Shown: positions 63,276 to 64,000 of the stretch, piece by piece | Layout of the letters: every line of letters begins with the position of its first letter | Numbering within the stretch: position 1 is the first letter of the stretch | DNA from: Chromatocurvus halotolerans | GTDB taxonomy: Bacteria > Pseudomonadota > Gammaproteobacteria > Pseudomonadales > Halieaceae | Assembly: GCF_004340525.1 (NCBI RefSeq) | Contig: NZ_SLWX01000003.1 | Span: 1-64,000, forward strand | Reading direction: 5' to 3' | DNA: 64,000 nucleotides | Position numbers and translations under genes: made by a program | The notes under the pieces: generated by a model | The model's database searches: none | Told to the model about the DNA's origin: nothing | What the model saw: the letters and a program-made list of their open reading frames with translations, nothing else

Positions 63276-64000
63276 ATGATGTATGTACTGAAAAAAAACA
63301 GGTCTCTGGCGGCGACGTCCCTGGCACTGTGTATCGGCCTGTCGGCCACGCTGGCACCGGACAGCCGTGCCGCCGTATCCCAGGAGAGCAAGGAGCAGGC
63401 AAGGGAGCTGCTGGAATCGATGATCCCTCTGCGCACGGCAAAGGGCTATGGGCAGGTCCCCGCGCTCATCGATCTGCTGGAGCAGCGACTGGGTGCGGCA
63501 GGTTTCAGCGACGAGGACATCGTGCGGGTGCCGCTGGAGATTGATGGTGAGATGACCAGCGGCCTGATCGTGCGCTACCCCGCTGCGGGCATCCCCGAGG
63601 CGCCGCCGGTTGTCTTCATGGCCCATATGGACGTGGTTGATGCTATCCCCGAGAACTGGGAGACAGATCCGTTCACCCCCACCACCATCGACGGCTACCT
63701 TTACGGACGCGGTACGCAGGACAACAAGTTCGGCGTTGCCCTGCTGGTGTCGACCTTTGCCGATTTGCGCGAAGCAGGATTCGAACCGAACCGCGACCTG
63801 GTGCTTGCCTTTGCGGGGGATGAAGAGACCGGAATGGAGACCACTCGCGAGATTCTCAAGCATCCCTACGTGAAAAACGCGGAATACGCGCTGAACTCGG
63901 ATGCCGGTGGTGGCAGCATGAAAGCTGACGGCACGCCGGTGGCTTTCAGCATGCAGGCGGCAGAGAAAACCTATGCCACGTTCATGCTCAAGGTGAAAGG
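63276..64000 (+). CDS. Exported M20-family metallopeptidase, 5' part (continues past the window)
   Basis: The reading frame is open from 63276 to the window end (about 241 aa seen). A signal peptide ends near DSRAAVSQ. All metal motifs expected in the N-terminal half are present: HMDVVD (His117, Asp119), GRGTQDNKFG (Asp), AGDEETGM (Glu pair) and ALNSDAGGG (Asp). AGGAAGG is before the ATG, 20 nt after the esterase stop. It should end about 250-300 aa beyond the window. It is an M20-type carboxy- or dipeptidase by family. Confidence 0.85.
   Translation, partial: MMYVLKKNRSLAATSLALCIGLSATLAPDSRAAVSQESKEQARELLESMIPLRTAKGYGQVPALIDLLEQRLGAAGFSDEDIVRVPLEIDGEMTSGLIVRYPAAGIPEAPPVVFMAHMDVVDAIPENWETDPFTPTTIDGYLYGRGTQDNKFGVALLVSTFADLREAGFEPNRDLVLAFAGDEETGMETTREILKHPYVKNAEYALNSDAGGGSMKADGTPVAFSMQAAEKTYATFMLKVK

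Noticed and set aside
1-64000. CRISPR arrays, tRNA/rRNA genes, integrases, phage or known defence systems
   Set aside because: No spaced direct repeats, cloverleaf-like genes or recognisable recombinase or defence proteins were seen on reading the window.

Overview
The window is GC-rich bacterial DNA, densely packed with genes on both strands. There are no rRNA or tRNA genes, no CRISPR arrays and no intact insertion sequences that I can see. Long TonB-dependent receptors, exported S9, M20 and M24 peptidases, DUF885 proteins, Asp-box propeller proteins and TPR-2OG-oxygenase genes point to a Gram-negative heterotroph. It is probably a marine or sediment gammaproteobacterium of the Woeseia/Steroidobacter/Xanthomonadales type. 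That placement is inference from gene content; no ribosomal marker is present.

Layout. 0.25-6.4 kb: a spermidine/putrescine-type ABC transporter operon (binding protein, ATPase, two permeases) runs into a D-2-hydroxyacid dehydrogenase and a DUF819 membrane protein, followed by an exported S9 peptidase (6.4-8.5 kb). 8.5-13.1 kb: an exported class V aminotransferase, an exported M20-type hydrolase and a propeller lipoprotein, with two gene remnants (a sialidase-like fragment and an OST-HTH fragment) between them. 13.2-25.8 kb: a catabolic cluster mostly on the minus strand. It contains three SDR dehydrogenases, a DapA-family lyase, a complete CUT1-type sugar ABC importer, an amino/imino-acid dehydrogenase pair (DAO-type FAD protein plus a 2Fe-2S/FAD/BFD fusion), a sugar-phosphate-isomerase-like TIM barrel and an ornithine-cyclodeaminase-family protein. 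25.8-44.8 kb: three giant secreted Asp-box (BNR/VPS10-like) propeller proteins with a TonB receptor, a DUF885 protein, an S9 peptidase, a methyltransferase and a TPR-2OG-Fe(II) oxygenase. 45-64 kb: two large TonB receptors, two further DUF885 proteins, a fourth Asp-box propeller protein, an M24 X-Pro-type aminopeptidase, a PepSY/SnoaL mini-operon, a secreted esterase-like protein and an M20 peptidase cut by the window end.

How it may work together (inference): the 25-64 kb half reads as an outer-membrane and periplasm peptide-utilisation island, in which receptors import oligopeptides and S9, M24, M20 and DUF885 proteins process them. The four Asp-box paralogues are of unknown role. The 13-25 kb cluster reads as uptake and oxidative breakdown of an amino- or imino-compound, possibly sugar-linked or hydroxyproline-like. 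The substrate cannot be named from sequence alone. Several hairpin repeat families are scattered between genes, one of them inside the end of the DapA-family gene.
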